Shown here: piece by piece, positions 15,137 to 25,167 of the stretch
How the letters are laid out: each line of letters opens with the position of its first letter
Numbering within the stretch: position 1 is the stretch's first letter
NCBI GenBank assembly: GCA_045652405.1
Contig: JAZRUF010000016.1
Coordinates: 1-26,641 of the forward strand
Reading direction: 5' to 3'
Origin: JAZRUF01 sp045652405
GTDB taxonomy: Bacteria > Bacillota > Clostridia > Oscillospirales > JAAYXM01
Length of the DNA stretch: 26,641 nucleotides
Program-made: the position numbers and the translations under genes
Notes under the pieces: model-generated
Seen by the model: the letters and a program-made list of their open reading frames with translations, nothing else
Told to the model about the DNA's origin: nothing
Databases searched by the model: none

Positions 15137-17992
15137 ATGAAGATGTTATTTAACAAAAAAGTTTTAAAAAAGGTTCAATGTGCGTTATTGGCGATGTGTA
15201 TGCTCATTAGCATATTGTCGGTTGGTGTGGGGGCATCGGCGGCGGAACCTGTAATAAAAACGGTTACTCTAAATGAAACAAGAACCGTGGCAACAATTCA
15301 GTTTTCGGGACAAATTGCCGAAGCTACGGGAGTAAACATAAAGAGTAAAATAAAGCTTAGCCAGGATGGCGGAAGTGAGTCTTCGCTTGCTCCGTTTTCC
15401 ACGGTTACTGTACGCTCAGACGCTATTGTTGTAAATCTTCCGGAGCCGCTTACGAAGAAAACAAACTATTTTGTAATTGAAGCTGATGCATTGCAAAACC
15501 AACCGAGAAGAATTGTTACTGCAAACATAAATGCATCTGATCCGGTGCTTTCACAGAGCAAGGCTATTTCGATTGATAAAACAAAGAAAAAAGTTACAAT
15601 TACATTCAGTGGTGCAATTTCGGGATATCCGAGTGACAGCTCGCTTAAAAACGGATACATATCTTTGGCTCGTGACGGAAAAAACTTTACGGAGATAATT
15701 AAATCCGATCAGGTGACGGTTAACGGCGCTTCAGGTCAGATAATAATAACTCTCAATACTGCGCTTGACGGATATATGTCTAAATTTAAAATAAGCCAGG
15801 GTAAGGTGCAGAGTAAATCTACCGGGAATGTAAACTTAAGTGATGTAATTACTCCGGCTGTTAATGCGCTTGATACTAACGCACCCGAGCTTATAAAGTC
15901 TGAGGTGAAGTCTGACGGTGGAAGAATTATATTAACTTTTGATAAGAATATCAGACGCACATCAGGCGTGAACACTTCAATGTTTAAATCAAGCGTAACC
16001 ATTTCAAGAAACGGCGGATACTACTCTTCGCTTTCAAGTTATGATGAGGTTGAAGTTGAAGGTAATACGTTGATTATTAAGTTATATTACCCGGTAACAG
16101 GAAATAATAACCGTATATGCGTAAAAAGCGGTGTTATTTCTGATGTAACTTCAGGAGATCCGATTCTTCAGGATATATACAGTGATTACTTCAATATGGG
16201 CGGCGAGGTAGTTGATGGAGGACCTGAGTATTCAGGAATAGTATACGACAAAGAAAATAAGATGGTTCGTATTTATTTCGATCGTGAAATTCGTGCGGTT
16301 TCCACTCAAAAACTCCTCGGTGGCATTGATATTTATCTGAATAATACTTGGGAAACCTTTGATTCATATAAAAATATAGAAATCTATAAAAATAACAGTA
16401 TTCTTATCACGATGCGCGATTATCTTTCGGGTACGGTTCGTTTCCGTGTAGATGGAAATACACTTCAGGATTATGATGGGAATATTCAGAAGAATAATTT
16501 GTATACCGATTATGTTGATGAGTACGGAACCGGAAATTATACGGATGAAATAAGTTCTTCCAAAGAGGATGACACTCAGACTGGGGATGACGGCAAGAGT
16601 GAAGATGATGCTCAGGAAGATAACAAGCAGGAAGACGGTAAAGAAGACAACGAGAATGATAACGCTATCGATAACGAAAATGAAAATAAAGATGACAACG
16701 TTTCCTCGGGAGATCAGGTGAAAGAAGTAACCGTTACGTTAAACGGGGCCGTAGTTGATTTTGCATCTAACAATATGTCAACTGACGGCGAGGGAAACAC
16801 AAACTATACGGTTAAAATTGATAGCGCAAGTGCAAAGCCTAAAATTACGGTTAAAGGGCAGGGAGTGGTTCTTACTGCGATAATGCCGACTGATGCAGAT
16901 GGAGGAACGCTCAGTATTCCCGGAGATATTATTGAGATGCTCTGCGAGAGAAACGGAAGCATTTCAATTGAGTGTGCAACCGCGGTTCATCAAATTTCGC
17001 TCAGCCTTATTGATATGAAGAAAATAAAGAATGAACTCAAAGTTGACGATGCGTCTAATATAGCTGTGGATATATCCGTAAACCGTGCGCCGAGCGTATA
17101 TTCGTCCGACTTGCAGAAGGCTGCTGATGATGGAGGGTATACAGTAATTGCATCGCCTACTGATTTTACCATTCAGTATAAGAGTACGAATACCACCCGC
17201 GCGATAACTAAGTTTAATGAATATGTTGAAAAGAGCTTTGTTGTACCTGCGCAATTAGTGGAAAATATGGCAACGGTTGTGCGTGTTGAAACATCTGGTG
17301 CAGTAAACCATGTTCCGTCGCACATGAGCCGACGTGCAAACGGTGACGCGTATTTAGTGGCAAGAACACGTCAGAACGGAGTATACGCCGTAATAAGTGG
17401 CGATCGCACTTTCTCGGATACTCCGACGTGGGCGGTTGAAGCTGTAAACTCCCTTGCATCGCGTCAAATTCTCGGAGATTTTTCCGGCAGAAAGATGAGT
17501 CCGTCACAGGCGGCAACACGTGCAGAGGTTGCAAGCATTGTTTCTAAGGGCATGGGGATTTATACAGACAAGAGCGGCGCAAGCAAGTTTTTGGATGTAA
17601 CGCTTACGGATTCATATTACATTGCAACTGCGGTTGCGGTGGAATACGGACTTATAAACGGATATGGGGATAACACGTTTAAGCCGGAGTGCAATATCAC
17701 ACGCCAGGAGGCTATTGCAATTCTTGCCAGAACCTCACGTTTGGCAAAAAACTTATCTGTAACTGAGTCAACAACTTTGACAAAAAGTCAAGCTGATGAG
17801 CTTGTCGGGAAATTCAGCGATGCTAACGATGTGGCTGAATGGGCAAAGATGGATGTTGCCGAGTGCGTTCAGGAAGGGATAATCCGCGGTGACAACAATA
17901 ACAGGATAAACCCGAATTCAAATGTCACACGTGCAGAGCTCGTACAGATGGTATATAATTTACTTGTACAGTACGGATATATAGGTAAATAA
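15137..17992 (+). CDS. Secreted SLH-domain surface protein with four tandem repeats
   Basis: A 951-residue exported cell-wall protein. The signal peptide is clear: lysine-rich start, hydrophobic core (about 15-31), and likely cleavage after Ala35 (ASA). Four tandem beta-rich repeats of about 100-115 residues follow (38-134, 135-248, 249-362, 363-470). Each opens with a pattern like VATIQFSGQI, VTITFSGAI, IILTFDKNI or VRIYFDREI, resembling Ig-like or SwmB-type surface repeats. Residues 471-527 are an extremely acidic D/E/N/K linker. A beta-rich domain (528-757) precedes three SLH modules (about 759-807, 818-870, 893-945; FSDTPTWAVEAV, NGYGDNTFKP, FSDANDVAEWA), which in known proteins bind pyruvylated secondary wall polymer. 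GTAGGAGAG precedes the start. It is monocistronic. It could be a structural S-layer subunit or an adhesin; the ligand is unknown. Confidence 0.92.
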   Translation: MKMLFNKKVLKKVQCALLAMCMLISILSVGVGASAAEPVIKTVTLNETRTVATIQFSGQIAEATGVNIKSKIKLSQDGGSESSLAPFSTVTVRSDAIVVNLPEPLTKKTNYFVIEADALQNQPRRIVTANINASDPVLSQSKAISIDKTKKKVTITFSGAISGYPSDSSLKNGYISLARDGKNFTEIIKSDQVTVNGASGQIIITLNTALDGYMSKFKISQGKVQSKSTGNVNLSDVITPAVNALDTNAPELIKSEVKSDGGRIILTFDKNIRRTSGVNTSMFKSSVTISRNGGYYSSLSSYDEVEVEGNTLIIKLYYPVTGNNNRICVKSGVISDVTSGDPILQDIYSDYFNMGGEVVDGGPEYSGIVYDKENKMVRIYFDREIRAVSTQKLLGGIDIYLNNTWETFDSYKNIEIYKNNSILITMRDYLSGTVRFRVDGNTLQDYDGNIQKNNLYTDYVDEYGTGNYTDEISSSKEDDTQTGDDGKSEDDAQEDNKQEDGKEDNENDNAIDNENENKDDNVSSGDQVKEVTVTLNGAVVDFASNNMSTDGEGNTNYTVKIDSASAKPKITVKGQGVVLTAIMPTDADGGTLSIPGDIIEMLCERNGSISIECATAVHQISLSLIDMKKIKNELKVDDASNIAVDISVNRAPSVYSSDLQKAADDGGYTVIASPTDFTIQYKSTNTTRAITKFNEYVEKSFVVPAQLVENMATVVRVETSGAVNHVPSHMSRRANGDAYLVARTRQNGVYAVISGDRTFSDTPTWAVEAVNSLASRQILGDFSGRKMSPSQAATRAEVASIVSKGMGIYTDKSGASKFLDVTLTDSYYIATAVAVEYGLINGYGDNTFKPECNITRQEAIAILARTSRLAKNLSVTESTTLTKSQADELVGKFSDANDVAEWAKMDVAECVQEGIIRGDNNNRINPNSNVTRAELVQMVYNLLVQYGYIGK

Positions 17993-18000
17993 TATTTGAT

Positions 18001-18044
18001 AGAAAAATGCTCCGGTAGCTTGATGCTTCCGGGGCATTTTTTCT
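18001..18044 (+). terminator. Terminator of the SLH protein gene
   Basis: Stem aaaaatgctccgg (18003-18015) pairs with ccggggcattttt (18029-18041), with one G-T wobble, and runs into tttttt. It starts 9 bases after the stop codon. Confidence 0.9.
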
Positions 18045-18045
18045 A

Positions 18046-18073
18046 TGGACGCTGTATGTATTGTGTGTTAAAA
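18046..18073 (+). promoter_or_regulatory. Possible promoter of addB-addA
   Basis: TGGACG (18046-18051), a 16-base spacer and TAAAAT (18068-18073) with an extended TG at 18065-18066. It lies between the upstream terminator and addB, where a promoter is required. No LexA-like box is seen here. Confidence 0.4.
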
Positions 18074-18109
18074 TTATTTTAAAGAGAAGAAAAAGGTGTG
18101 AAATGTATT

Positions 18110-21100
18110 ATGGTGAGATTTTTGCTCGGAAGAAGCGGAAGCGGTAAGACCGCGCAGGTGCTTCGGGAAATATCCGAGGCTTCGCATGACGGAAAAAAGA
18201 ATATAATCCTTCTTGTGCCTGAGCAACAGTCTCATGCTATGGAGAGAATGCTGTGCGAAGCTGCGTCAAACGGCATATCTGCGAGTGCGGAGGTTACTAC
18301 GTTTAAGCGTTTGTGCCGACTTGTCGCGGCTCAGGCGGGGGGACTGTCCAAGACGCTTTTGGATGACGGTGCACGGATAATACATATGCATCAGGCGGTA
18401 GGGCAAGCGCGCTGCGCGTTTAAGGTTCTAAAGACAGCTTCGGCAAGACCCGAGTTTCTGGACACATTGCTTACGTTTGTGGATAGGGTAAAGGACAGTG
18501 GACTCATGCCGGAGGAACTTATGGAAAAGGCGGCTGAGTTTCCAAAGTCACTTAGAGAAAAGCTTGAGGACATATCCGTACTGTATGCAGCGTATCAGGC
18601 AAGCGTTGGAAACGGTAGCATAGATGCACCCGGGCAGATACAAAAGCTTGCAGAGGATTTAATTAAAACTGAGTTTTTTGCCGGTAAGACTGTATGGGTG
18701 GATGGCTTTACAGGTTTTACAGGTATAGAATATAAGATTTTAAAGACGGTTTTTGCCCAAGCTGAGCAGGTTACCGTGTCTATGTGTGCGGATATAGAGG
18801 ATGAGTCTGCAGCATTTCATAAGGCTAATGAAACATTTAAAAGGTTGCAGAGCTTTTGCGCAGAGAAGCCTCAGGTAATTAGGTTAAAGGGAAATCGGAG
18901 GGCGACAAATGAGGCTCTGGGGTATTTGGAGAAGAACATAATATCTGATGAGGATGTCGTACCCTTTGAGGGGGATGCGCCGATTGAACTTAGTGAATGT
19001 GAAAACATATATAGGGAATGCGAGTTTGCAGCATCACGGATTCTTGAGCTTATCAGGAATGAGAATTACCGTTTTAGGGATATAGCCGTAAGTGTCAGAG
19101 ATGTTGATATGTATGCAGATACGGTTGAAGCGGTGTTTGCATACTACGGTGTGCCGGTGTACTTGAGCAGAAAAAGTCCGGTGCTTGAAAAGGCGGCGGT
19201 TTCGGTTGCGGTAAATGCGCTAAAGTGCATAAGCGGAGATTTCAGGTATGACGATATGCTCAGATATGTCAAAAACGGCCTTGTAGGGATAAGCAGGAAG
19301 GGCTGTGACCTTCTGGAAGAGTATATGTCTGTATGGCGTTTGCGCGGAGCTGATTGGAGCGGAGAAAAGGGGTTTACCAGACATCCGCTCGGATATGGTG
19401 TCCAGGAAGATGAGAACAGCGCACGTCTTCTTAAGGTATTAAACCGTTTGCGTGATAAGGTGCGTATTCCGCTTATGAACCTTAAAGATGCAATGAAAGT
19501 AAATCCTACCGGTGAGGGATGCGCTTGTGCGCTCTTTAATTATTTTGAGGATATAGGGTTGGCATCGAGGCTTCAATCGCGCGCTACTGCGCTCAGAGAG
19601 CGCGGGGATTTGCAGGGGGCGGAGGAATACTCTGCGCTTTGGCAGGTGCTTTGCGATTGCGTGAACAGTATAGGAAAGGTTTTAGGTGATACTCATTTTG
19701 AAATTGATGAGTTCTGCCGTCTTTTTGCACTTGTACTGAGTAAGTATGAGGTGGGAACGATACCAACGGCTCTGGATAGAGTTTCGCTCGGGGATTTATC
19801 GCGTCCGGGAATGTTGGGACAGGTGCGCTGCCAGATAATCTTGGGGGTGAATGACGGTGTTATACCGACGGTTTCGTCAGAAAATGCGATTTTTACTGAA
19901 AATGAATTCCGCATCATGACGGATGCAGGAATAGAGATTGCACCGGATTTAAAACGCGGGCTTGAAGAGGAGTTTCGCCTTGTTTATACGGCAATGACCG
20001 CTGCGCGAGAAAGGCTGATTGTATCGAAGCTTATGAATATGCCATCGGGAGAGAAGGGCAGGGAGTCTTTTATATATACCCGATTGAGAGAAATGTTCCC
20101 ATCAGTTCCTGTTAAAAGAGCGGGAGCGGAGGTTCAGGCAATGGCTGTAGCTCCGTGCTTTGATGCGACTGTGCAGGGCGGAAATGAATGGAGAGGCGCG
20201 CGCGAATGGTTTTTAAAATCGCCTCAATGGAAAAAAAAGTTAACGCTTGCTGAGCGCGGGAGAAAAGTTCCGCGCGGACCTATAAAGGACAGAGATAATA
20301 TACGCGCGGTTTTCGGCGGAGAAATTCGCCTTAGTGCGTCACGTGCGGATGTGTTTGGTGCATGCCGGTACAGGTACTTTTTGCAATACGGCTTAAAACT
20401 TAAAAAAGTTGAGCCGGCGAAGCTTGATGCTCCGATTGCGGGAACGCTTATCCACTATATTCTAGAAAAAACAATGATGAAGATTGTGGAGATAGGCGGT
20501 ACAAAGGTGGTTACGCCTGAGCAGGTGGAGAAAATTGCCTTTGATAAGGCACGCGAGTATGCAGATGAAAAGCTCGGAGGACTTGAGGGAAAAACAGAGA
20601 GGTTTAAATTTTTATTCGAGCGATTGTGCAAAACCGCTGTACAGGTTGCAAAGGATGTGCGGGAGGAGCTCAACGCATCAAGCTTCAGACCGCTTAGCTT
20701 TGAACTTAAGGTATCTGATAACGGCGGGGAACTTCCTGCGGTTCGGTTGAGTAAGGATGGAGCTGAGCTTAAGCTTGAAGGCTTTATAGACCGCGTTGAT
20801 GGCATGGAAATGCCGGACGGAAGACTATGTGTACGCGTTGTGGATTACAAGACCGGGAAAAAAGAGTTTCGCATGGACGAGGTTTTAAACGGACTTAACA
20901 TACAGCTTCTGGTTTATCTGTTTGCGCTTGAAAAAGAAGGAGAAAAGCTTTACGGTAAAGAGATAGTTCCTGCGGGTGTGTTATACGTTCCGGCGAGAAA
21001 TCCGGAGCTTGCGATAAGTGGAAGTGAAAGCGCGGAGGAGATAGCAAAGCTTCACGAGAAAGCGGTAAAGCGCAAGGGAGTTTTAGTAAACGATGAAAAG

Positions 21101-21460
21101 ATACTGCGTGAAATGGAACACGGTATTGAAAAGGATGCCAGGTTTTTGCCTTTTGGATTTGGTAAGGACGGAAATCCCAGCGCACGCTCAAGCGTTATAA
21201 GTGAGAAGAATTTCAGAAAGCTTAAAGAGCATATTGACGATACACTTGGGTCAATAGCTGTGACGCTGACTAACGGCGATATTGATGCAAATCCGTACTA
21301 CAAAAACAGGACGGACAGTGCGTGTGTAAATTGCCCATATTGGAGCGCGTGTATGTTTGACGGTAAAGCCGGGGATAAGGCGCGTTATTTATATAAGAAT
21401 AATGTGGCGGAGTTCTTTTGTGAAAATGCGGAGGAGGTGAATGGGCATGGCGGATGTTAA
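18110..21460 (+). CDS. addB: ATP-dependent helicase/nuclease subunit B
   Basis: Subunit of the AddAB complex, the Gram-positive counterpart of RecBCD, which resects double-strand breaks for RecA-dependent repair. The 1116-residue protein has Walker A GRSGSGKT (7-14) and a RecB-type nuclease with GTLIHYILEK, GFIDRVD, VVDYKTGKK (Asp912, Lys914) and QLLVYLF. The iron-sulfur staple is intact: Cys752 plus Cys1072, Cys1075 and Cys1081 (CVNCPYWSAC). These are offset by a constant 49 residues from the positions I recall for Bacillus subtilis AddB. I chose the ATG at 18110, giving MVRFLLGRSGSGKT like relatives, with AAAGGTG about 11 bases upstream. A GTG at 18098 with GAGAAG before it is an alternative adding four residues. 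The gene overlaps addA by 14 bases. Confidence 0.97.
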   Translation: MVRFLLGRSGSGKTAQVLREISEASHDGKKNIILLVPEQQSHAMERMLCEAASNGISASAEVTTFKRLCRLVAAQAGGLSKTLLDDGARIIHMHQAVGQARCAFKVLKTASARPEFLDTLLTFVDRVKDSGLMPEELMEKAAEFPKSLREKLEDISVLYAAYQASVGNGSIDAPGQIQKLAEDLIKTEFFAGKTVWVDGFTGFTGIEYKILKTVFAQAEQVTVSMCADIEDESAAFHKANETFKRLQSFCAEKPQVIRLKGNRRATNEALGYLEKNIISDEDVVPFEGDAPIELSECENIYRECEFAASRILELIRNENYRFRDIAVSVRDVDMYADTVEAVFAYYGVPVYLSRKSPVLEKAAVSVAVNALKCISGDFRYDDMLRYVKNGLVGISRKGCDLLEEYMSVWRLRGADWSGEKGFTRHPLGYGVQEDENSARLLKVLNRLRDKVRIPLMNLKDAMKVNPTGEGCACALFNYFEDIGLASRLQSRATALRERGDLQGAEEYSALWQVLCDCVNSIGKVLGDTHFEIDEFCRLFALVLSKYEVGTIPTALDRVSLGDLSRPGMLGQVRCQIILGVNDGVIPTVSSENAIFTENEFRIMTDAGIEIAPDLKRGLEEEFRLVYTAMTAARERLIVSKLMNMPSGEKGRESFIYTRLREMFPSVPVKRAGAEVQAMAVAPCFDATVQGGNEWRGAREWFLKSPQWKKKLTLAERGRKVPRGPIKDRDNIRAVFGGEIRLSASRADVFGACRYRYFLQYGLKLKKVEPAKLDAPIAGTLIHYILEKTMMKIVEIGGTKVVTPEQVEKIAFDKAREYADEKLGGLEGKTERFKFLFERLCKTAVQVAKDVREELNASSFRPLSFELKVSDNGGELPAVRLSKDGAELKLEGFIDRVDGMEMPDGRLCVRVVDYKTGKKEFRMDEVLNGLNIQLLVYLFALEKEGEKLYGKEIVPAGVLYVPARNPELAISGSESAEEIAKLHEKAVKRKGVLVNDEKILREMEHGIEKDARFLPFGFGKDGNPSARSSVISEKNFRKLKEHIDDTLGSIAVTLTNGDIDANPYYKNRTDSACVNCPYWSACMFDGKAGDKARYLYKNNVAEFFCENAEEVNGHGGC

Positions 21461-24400
21461 GTGGACAGACGAGCAGCTTCAAGCTATTGGGCACCGTGGA
21501 AGTGCACTTCTGGTAAGTGCGGCTGCGGGCTCGGGAAAAACCGCCGTGCTTGTTGAGAGACTTCTGCGCCGTGTGATAGAGGATAAAGAGGATATAACGC
21601 GGTTTTTGATGATAACCTATACCAATGCGGCGGCGGCAGAGCTGCGCGAAAAAATACTTGCGGCGTTGAATGCACGTGCATCAAAGGCGGTAAAGGATGC
21701 ATATTTGCGCCGGCAGCTTACGCTTGCGCACGGAGCGCATATTTCTACCATTCATGCATTTTGCACATCTGTTCTGAGGACACACGGACATCTGATAGAG
21801 GTGCCGGGGGATTTCCGCATTATGGACGAGAATGAAGCGAGCGTTTTACGCATGGAGTTATGTGAAGAGGTTATAGATGAAAGCTACGGTGAGGAGTGGT
21901 TTATGCCTGCGGCAGAGTCGCTTTTCGGCGAACGCGATGACAGAAATGTTGTACAAGCTGTGCTTGACCTTCATGAGAAAAGCCGCAGTCAGGTATTTCC
22001 CGGAGAATGGTTAGATAGGATAAAAAACAGTTTTTTAGAAGATAAGGGCAGTGCGCCGGATGATTCACCCTGGGGGAAGTATTTATTGAGCCGGACGAAG
22101 GAGATTCTAAATGCGCTTGAGCTTTTAAATAGACATGCTATCGCTAAGATAAAAGGTGATGAGGCTCTTGAGAAAGCGTATTTACCTGCGTTTGAGTCAG
22201 ACGGCGATATTATAACGAGTCTTTTAAATGCGGTTTTATGCGGCTGGGATGCGGTTGTAAAGACGTTTAATGAGATAAGCTTTATGCGGTTAGGTTCGCT
22301 GCGTAAATACGAGGATGAGGAAAAGAAGGAGCTTGTAAAGGCTATACGGAGTCAGATTAAGAATGGTGTTGAAAAGCTTCGCAAAAATTGGTTTTTGAAA
22401 ACATCGGATGAGGTTTCGGGTGAAGGTAAGAAGCTTTTGCCGGTAGCGCAGGCACTTGCATGTGCGGCGCAGGCTCTTGATGAAAAATTCGGTAAAGAAA
22501 AGAAGCGGCGAAATGCCTTGGATTATTCGGATCTTGAACATTTTGCGCTTGAGCTGTTGGTGGAAAAATACGATGCGGTAAATGACATTGTAATTCCGAC
22601 TGCACTGGCAAAAGAAATTTCCGAAGACTGGGCAGAGATAATGGTTGACGAGTATCAGGACAGCAACTGCATTCAGGATGTTATATTTAGGGCGGTGTCC
22701 AAAGATGAAGAAAATCTTGTCATGGTAGGTGATGTAAAACAGTCTATTTACCGCTTCAGGCTTGCTGACCCGCAGATTTTTTTGAAGAAGTACAGAAGCT
22801 TTATGCCGATAGCGCAGGCGAAAGAGGGGCAGGCTTGTGTTGTTAACTTAAGCCGGAACTTCCGCTCGCGCTCTCAGGTGCTGGATGCATGTAATGCTTT
22901 GTTTAGCAGTGTTATGAGTGATGAGTTGGGTGATATTAAATACACGCCTGAGGAATATTTGTATTTAGGAGCCGGATATGATGAGTATCCCAAACAGTCT
23001 AATACTGCGGAGGCTATTATATTAAACCTTAATGAAATGAACGAGGACTCTCAGGAGGAGGTTTCGCCTGCTGCACGCGAAATTGAGGCTGATTGGATTG
23101 CCGGTAAAATACGTAACATGGTTGAAGAGGGGTTCTGCATTCAGGAAAAAGACGGCAGCCGGCGCAAAATGCGTTGGGGAGATGTTGTGATATTACTTCG
23201 GTCTCTTGCTGATAAGGCGCATATTTTTGAAAATGCGTTGCAACGTGCGGGGATACCGTGTGTGTCTGATAAAGCAGCCGGCCTTCTTGATACTCCTGAG
23301 GTTTCGATGATAATATCGCTTCTTACTGTTATAGATAATCCGCTCAATGAGATTGCACTTGTTGGAGCTTTGCGCTCGCCGTTGTTTGCTTTTTCTGCGG
23401 ATGATTTAAGCGTTGTGCGCCGCGCGGGGGGGAGCTACATATCCGCTATAGAAAAGGTGGCTTGCGTCGATGAGGGTGAGACTGGCGAGAAATGCCGGGA
23501 GTTTTTGAAGGTATACTATACCATGCGTGAGCTTTCTGAGGATTTAAGCTGTGATAAGCTTATTTGGAAGCTCTACTGCGAAACAAACGCGTTGGGGATT
23601 ATCGGAGCTTTGCCGGGAGGAGAAGAAAGGCGACGTAACCTGCTTGAACTTTTTTACTATGCACAGAGTTTTGAGGAAAACGGATTCCGCGGCTTATATG
23701 CTTTTCTTGAGAGAATAGCGCGCCTTGCAGAGAAGGGCGACAATATAGCTGTAAATTCCCTGACAGATGCGGACGCGGTTCGTATTATGAGCATTCACAA
23801 GTCAAAAGGTTTAGAGTTTCCGGTTGTGTTTGTTGCGGATTTTAACCATCGCTTCAACACTTCGGATTTAACGCAAAAGGTGATTATTCATCCTGAGCTT
23901 GGATTGGGTTTGAATGTGACAGAGACGGAGCCTCCTACGGCATATCCGTCGGTTTCACGCGCTGCGGTGGCGCAGAAAATTCTTTGCGAGATGAAGAGTG
24001 AAGAGATGCGAGTGCTATATGTTGCTCTGACACGAGCAAGGGAAAAGCTTTTTATAGTTTGCTCGATTCCGGATGCTTTAAAAAAACTTGCGAATATATA
24101 TTCGCGCGTGGTTGGCGGAGAGGAGTTTTCAGCCGAGGAGTTAAATGATACAGGTCCGATTCCATGGCTTCTTGCTCCACTTTTATTCTCAAGTGAGGGG
24201 CGTGAGCTGAGAGAGAGCATAAATGCATCTCCTATGCCCGATGCGAAAAGGATGTATTTTGATGTTAAAATTATAAACCCTGAGGTTAATGGCAGGAGCG
24301 TTTCGAAAAAAGAAAGTGCGGCAAAGAGTGATGACTTGCCGAGTATGGGGGATTTTGCACAGTTTCAGGAGATATTTGAGTATGAATACCCCTTTGCAAA

Positions 24401-25043
24401 GGCATCTGAGGCACCTTCGAAGATTACCGCTACTGGGATAAGGACGCTTGTTGAAGAAAATTGTATATCGGCTGAGGGTATAGCCGAACCGGAGGAGAAA
24501 CACAAACTCTTTGTGCGTCCGGAATTTATTCGTGAGAAGGGGCTTACACCTGCCGAAAAGGGAATTGCCGCCCATCTCGCGATGCAGCTTGTAGAATTTT
24601 CAAACTGTACGGATTTAGAAGGTGTTAAAGGTGAGCTTGCAAGACTTTACGCGATGGGGCAGCTTACGGATAAAGAGTTTGAAGCGGTTAAACCTGAGAT
24701 GCTTATGCGGTTTTTCCAATCCTCTATAGGTGCCGAGGTACTGCAAGCTCAAAAGCTTTGGCGTGAGTTTCGTTTTTCGGTGCTTGTTCCTGCCGACCAT
24801 ATGGCACCGGATGAAACTATGATTTTGCAAGGTGTGGCAGACTTGTTTTTTGAGACCGAGCAGGGTATTGTTTTGGTGGATTTTAAAACCGATGCGGGCG
24901 ATATAGACGAAGCTGAAGCGTATAGGCGCTATAACGAGCAGCTTAGGGCATATGCCTATGCCCTGGAGCAGATATTTGGGGAAAAGGTATTTCGCAAGGT
25001 GCTGTTTTTCCTGAGGTCGGGCAAAGTTATAGAGCTTAAATAG
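21447..25043 (+). CDS. addA: ATP-dependent helicase/nuclease subunit A
   Basis: UvrD-type motor and nuclease subunit of AddAB, 1198 residues. Helicase motifs are in order: Q motif WTDEQLQAI (6-14), Walker A AAAGSGKT (25-32), Ia ITYTNAAAAEL, Walker B IMVDEYQDSN, III VGDVKQSIYRFR, IV LSRNFRSRSQV, V MSIHKSKGLEFPVVF and VI LYVALTRAREKL. The C-terminal nuclease is complete: KGIAAHLAMQLVE, GVADLFFE, LVDFKTD (Asp1145, Lys1147) and YNEQLRAYAYALE. Two ATGs lie six bases apart. The second, 21447, is preferred because GGAGG ends 9 bases before it but only 3 bases before the first (21441). Overlap with addB suggests translational coupling and matched subunit amounts. No clear terminator follows. Confidence 0.98.
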   Translation: MADVKWTDEQLQAIGHRGSALLVSAAAGSGKTAVLVERLLRRVIEDKEDITRFLMITYTNAAAAELREKILAALNARASKAVKDAYLRRQLTLAHGAHISTIHAFCTSVLRTHGHLIEVPGDFRIMDENEASVLRMELCEEVIDESYGEEWFMPAAESLFGERDDRNVVQAVLDLHEKSRSQVFPGEWLDRIKNSFLEDKGSAPDDSPWGKYLLSRTKEILNALELLNRHAIAKIKGDEALEKAYLPAFESDGDIITSLLNAVLCGWDAVVKTFNEISFMRLGSLRKYEDEEKKELVKAIRSQIKNGVEKLRKNWFLKTSDEVSGEGKKLLPVAQALACAAQALDEKFGKEKKRRNALDYSDLEHFALELLVEKYDAVNDIVIPTALAKEISEDWAEIMVDEYQDSNCIQDVIFRAVSKDEENLVMVGDVKQSIYRFRLADPQIFLKKYRSFMPIAQAKEGQACVVNLSRNFRSRSQVLDACNALFSSVMSDELGDIKYTPEEYLYLGAGYDEYPKQSNTAEAIILNLNEMNEDSQEEVSPAAREIEADWIAGKIRNMVEEGFCIQEKDGSRRKMRWGDVVILLRSLADKAHIFENALQRAGIPCVSDKAAGLLDTPEVSMIISLLTVIDNPLNEIALVGALRSPLFAFSADDLSVVRRAGGSYISAIEKVACVDEGETGEKCREFLKVYYTMRELSEDLSCDKLIWKLYCETNALGIIGALPGGEERRRNLLELFYYAQSFEENGFRGLYAFLERIARLAEKGDNIAVNSLTDADAVRIMSIHKSKGLEFPVVFVADFNHRFNTSDLTQKVIIHPELGLGLNVTETEPPTAYPSVSRAAVAQKILCEMKSEEMRVLYVALTRAREKLFIVCSIPDALKKLANIYSRVVGGEEFSAEELNDTGPIPWLLAPLLFSSEGRELRESINASPMPDAKRMYFDVKIINPEVNGRSVSKKESAAKSDDLPSMGDFAQFQEIFEYEYPFAKASEAPSKITATGIRTLVEENCISAEGIAEPEEKHKLFVRPEFIREKGLTPAEKGIAAHLAMQLVEFSNCTDLEGVKGELARLYAMGQLTDKEFEAVKPEMLMRFFQSSIGAEVLQAQKLWREFRFSVLVPADHMAPDETMILQGVADLFFETEQGIVLVDFKTDAGDIDEAEAYRRYNEQLRAYAYALEQIFGEKVFRKVLFFLRSGKVIELK

Positions 25044-25095
25044 TGCTCGTATAGCTAGCCAAAGTATATTTAATTTGAAAAATTAAAAAAATCTC

Positions 25096-25124
25096 TTGCG
25101 TTTTATTCTCAAATGTGATATGAT
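25096..25124 (+). promoter_or_regulatory. Promoter of rpmE
   Basis: TTGCGT (25096-25101), a 17-base spacer and TATGAT (25119-25124) with an extended TG at 25116-25117. The expected leader is about 37 bases. Confidence 0.7.
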
Positions 25125-25167
25125 TTAGTCACTGCGTATTTCTTGTATACCGAAAGAGGTGAAAATA

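Noticed and set aside
21441..21446. addA start at the first ATG.
   Set aside because: It is only 3 bases from the Shine-Dalgarno; the second ATG has the usual 9-base spacing.
25069..25087. Inverted repeat tttaattt-gaa-aaattaaa after addA as a terminator.
   Set aside because: The stem is AT-only and followed by A residues and not T residues, so it is unlikely to terminate transcription.
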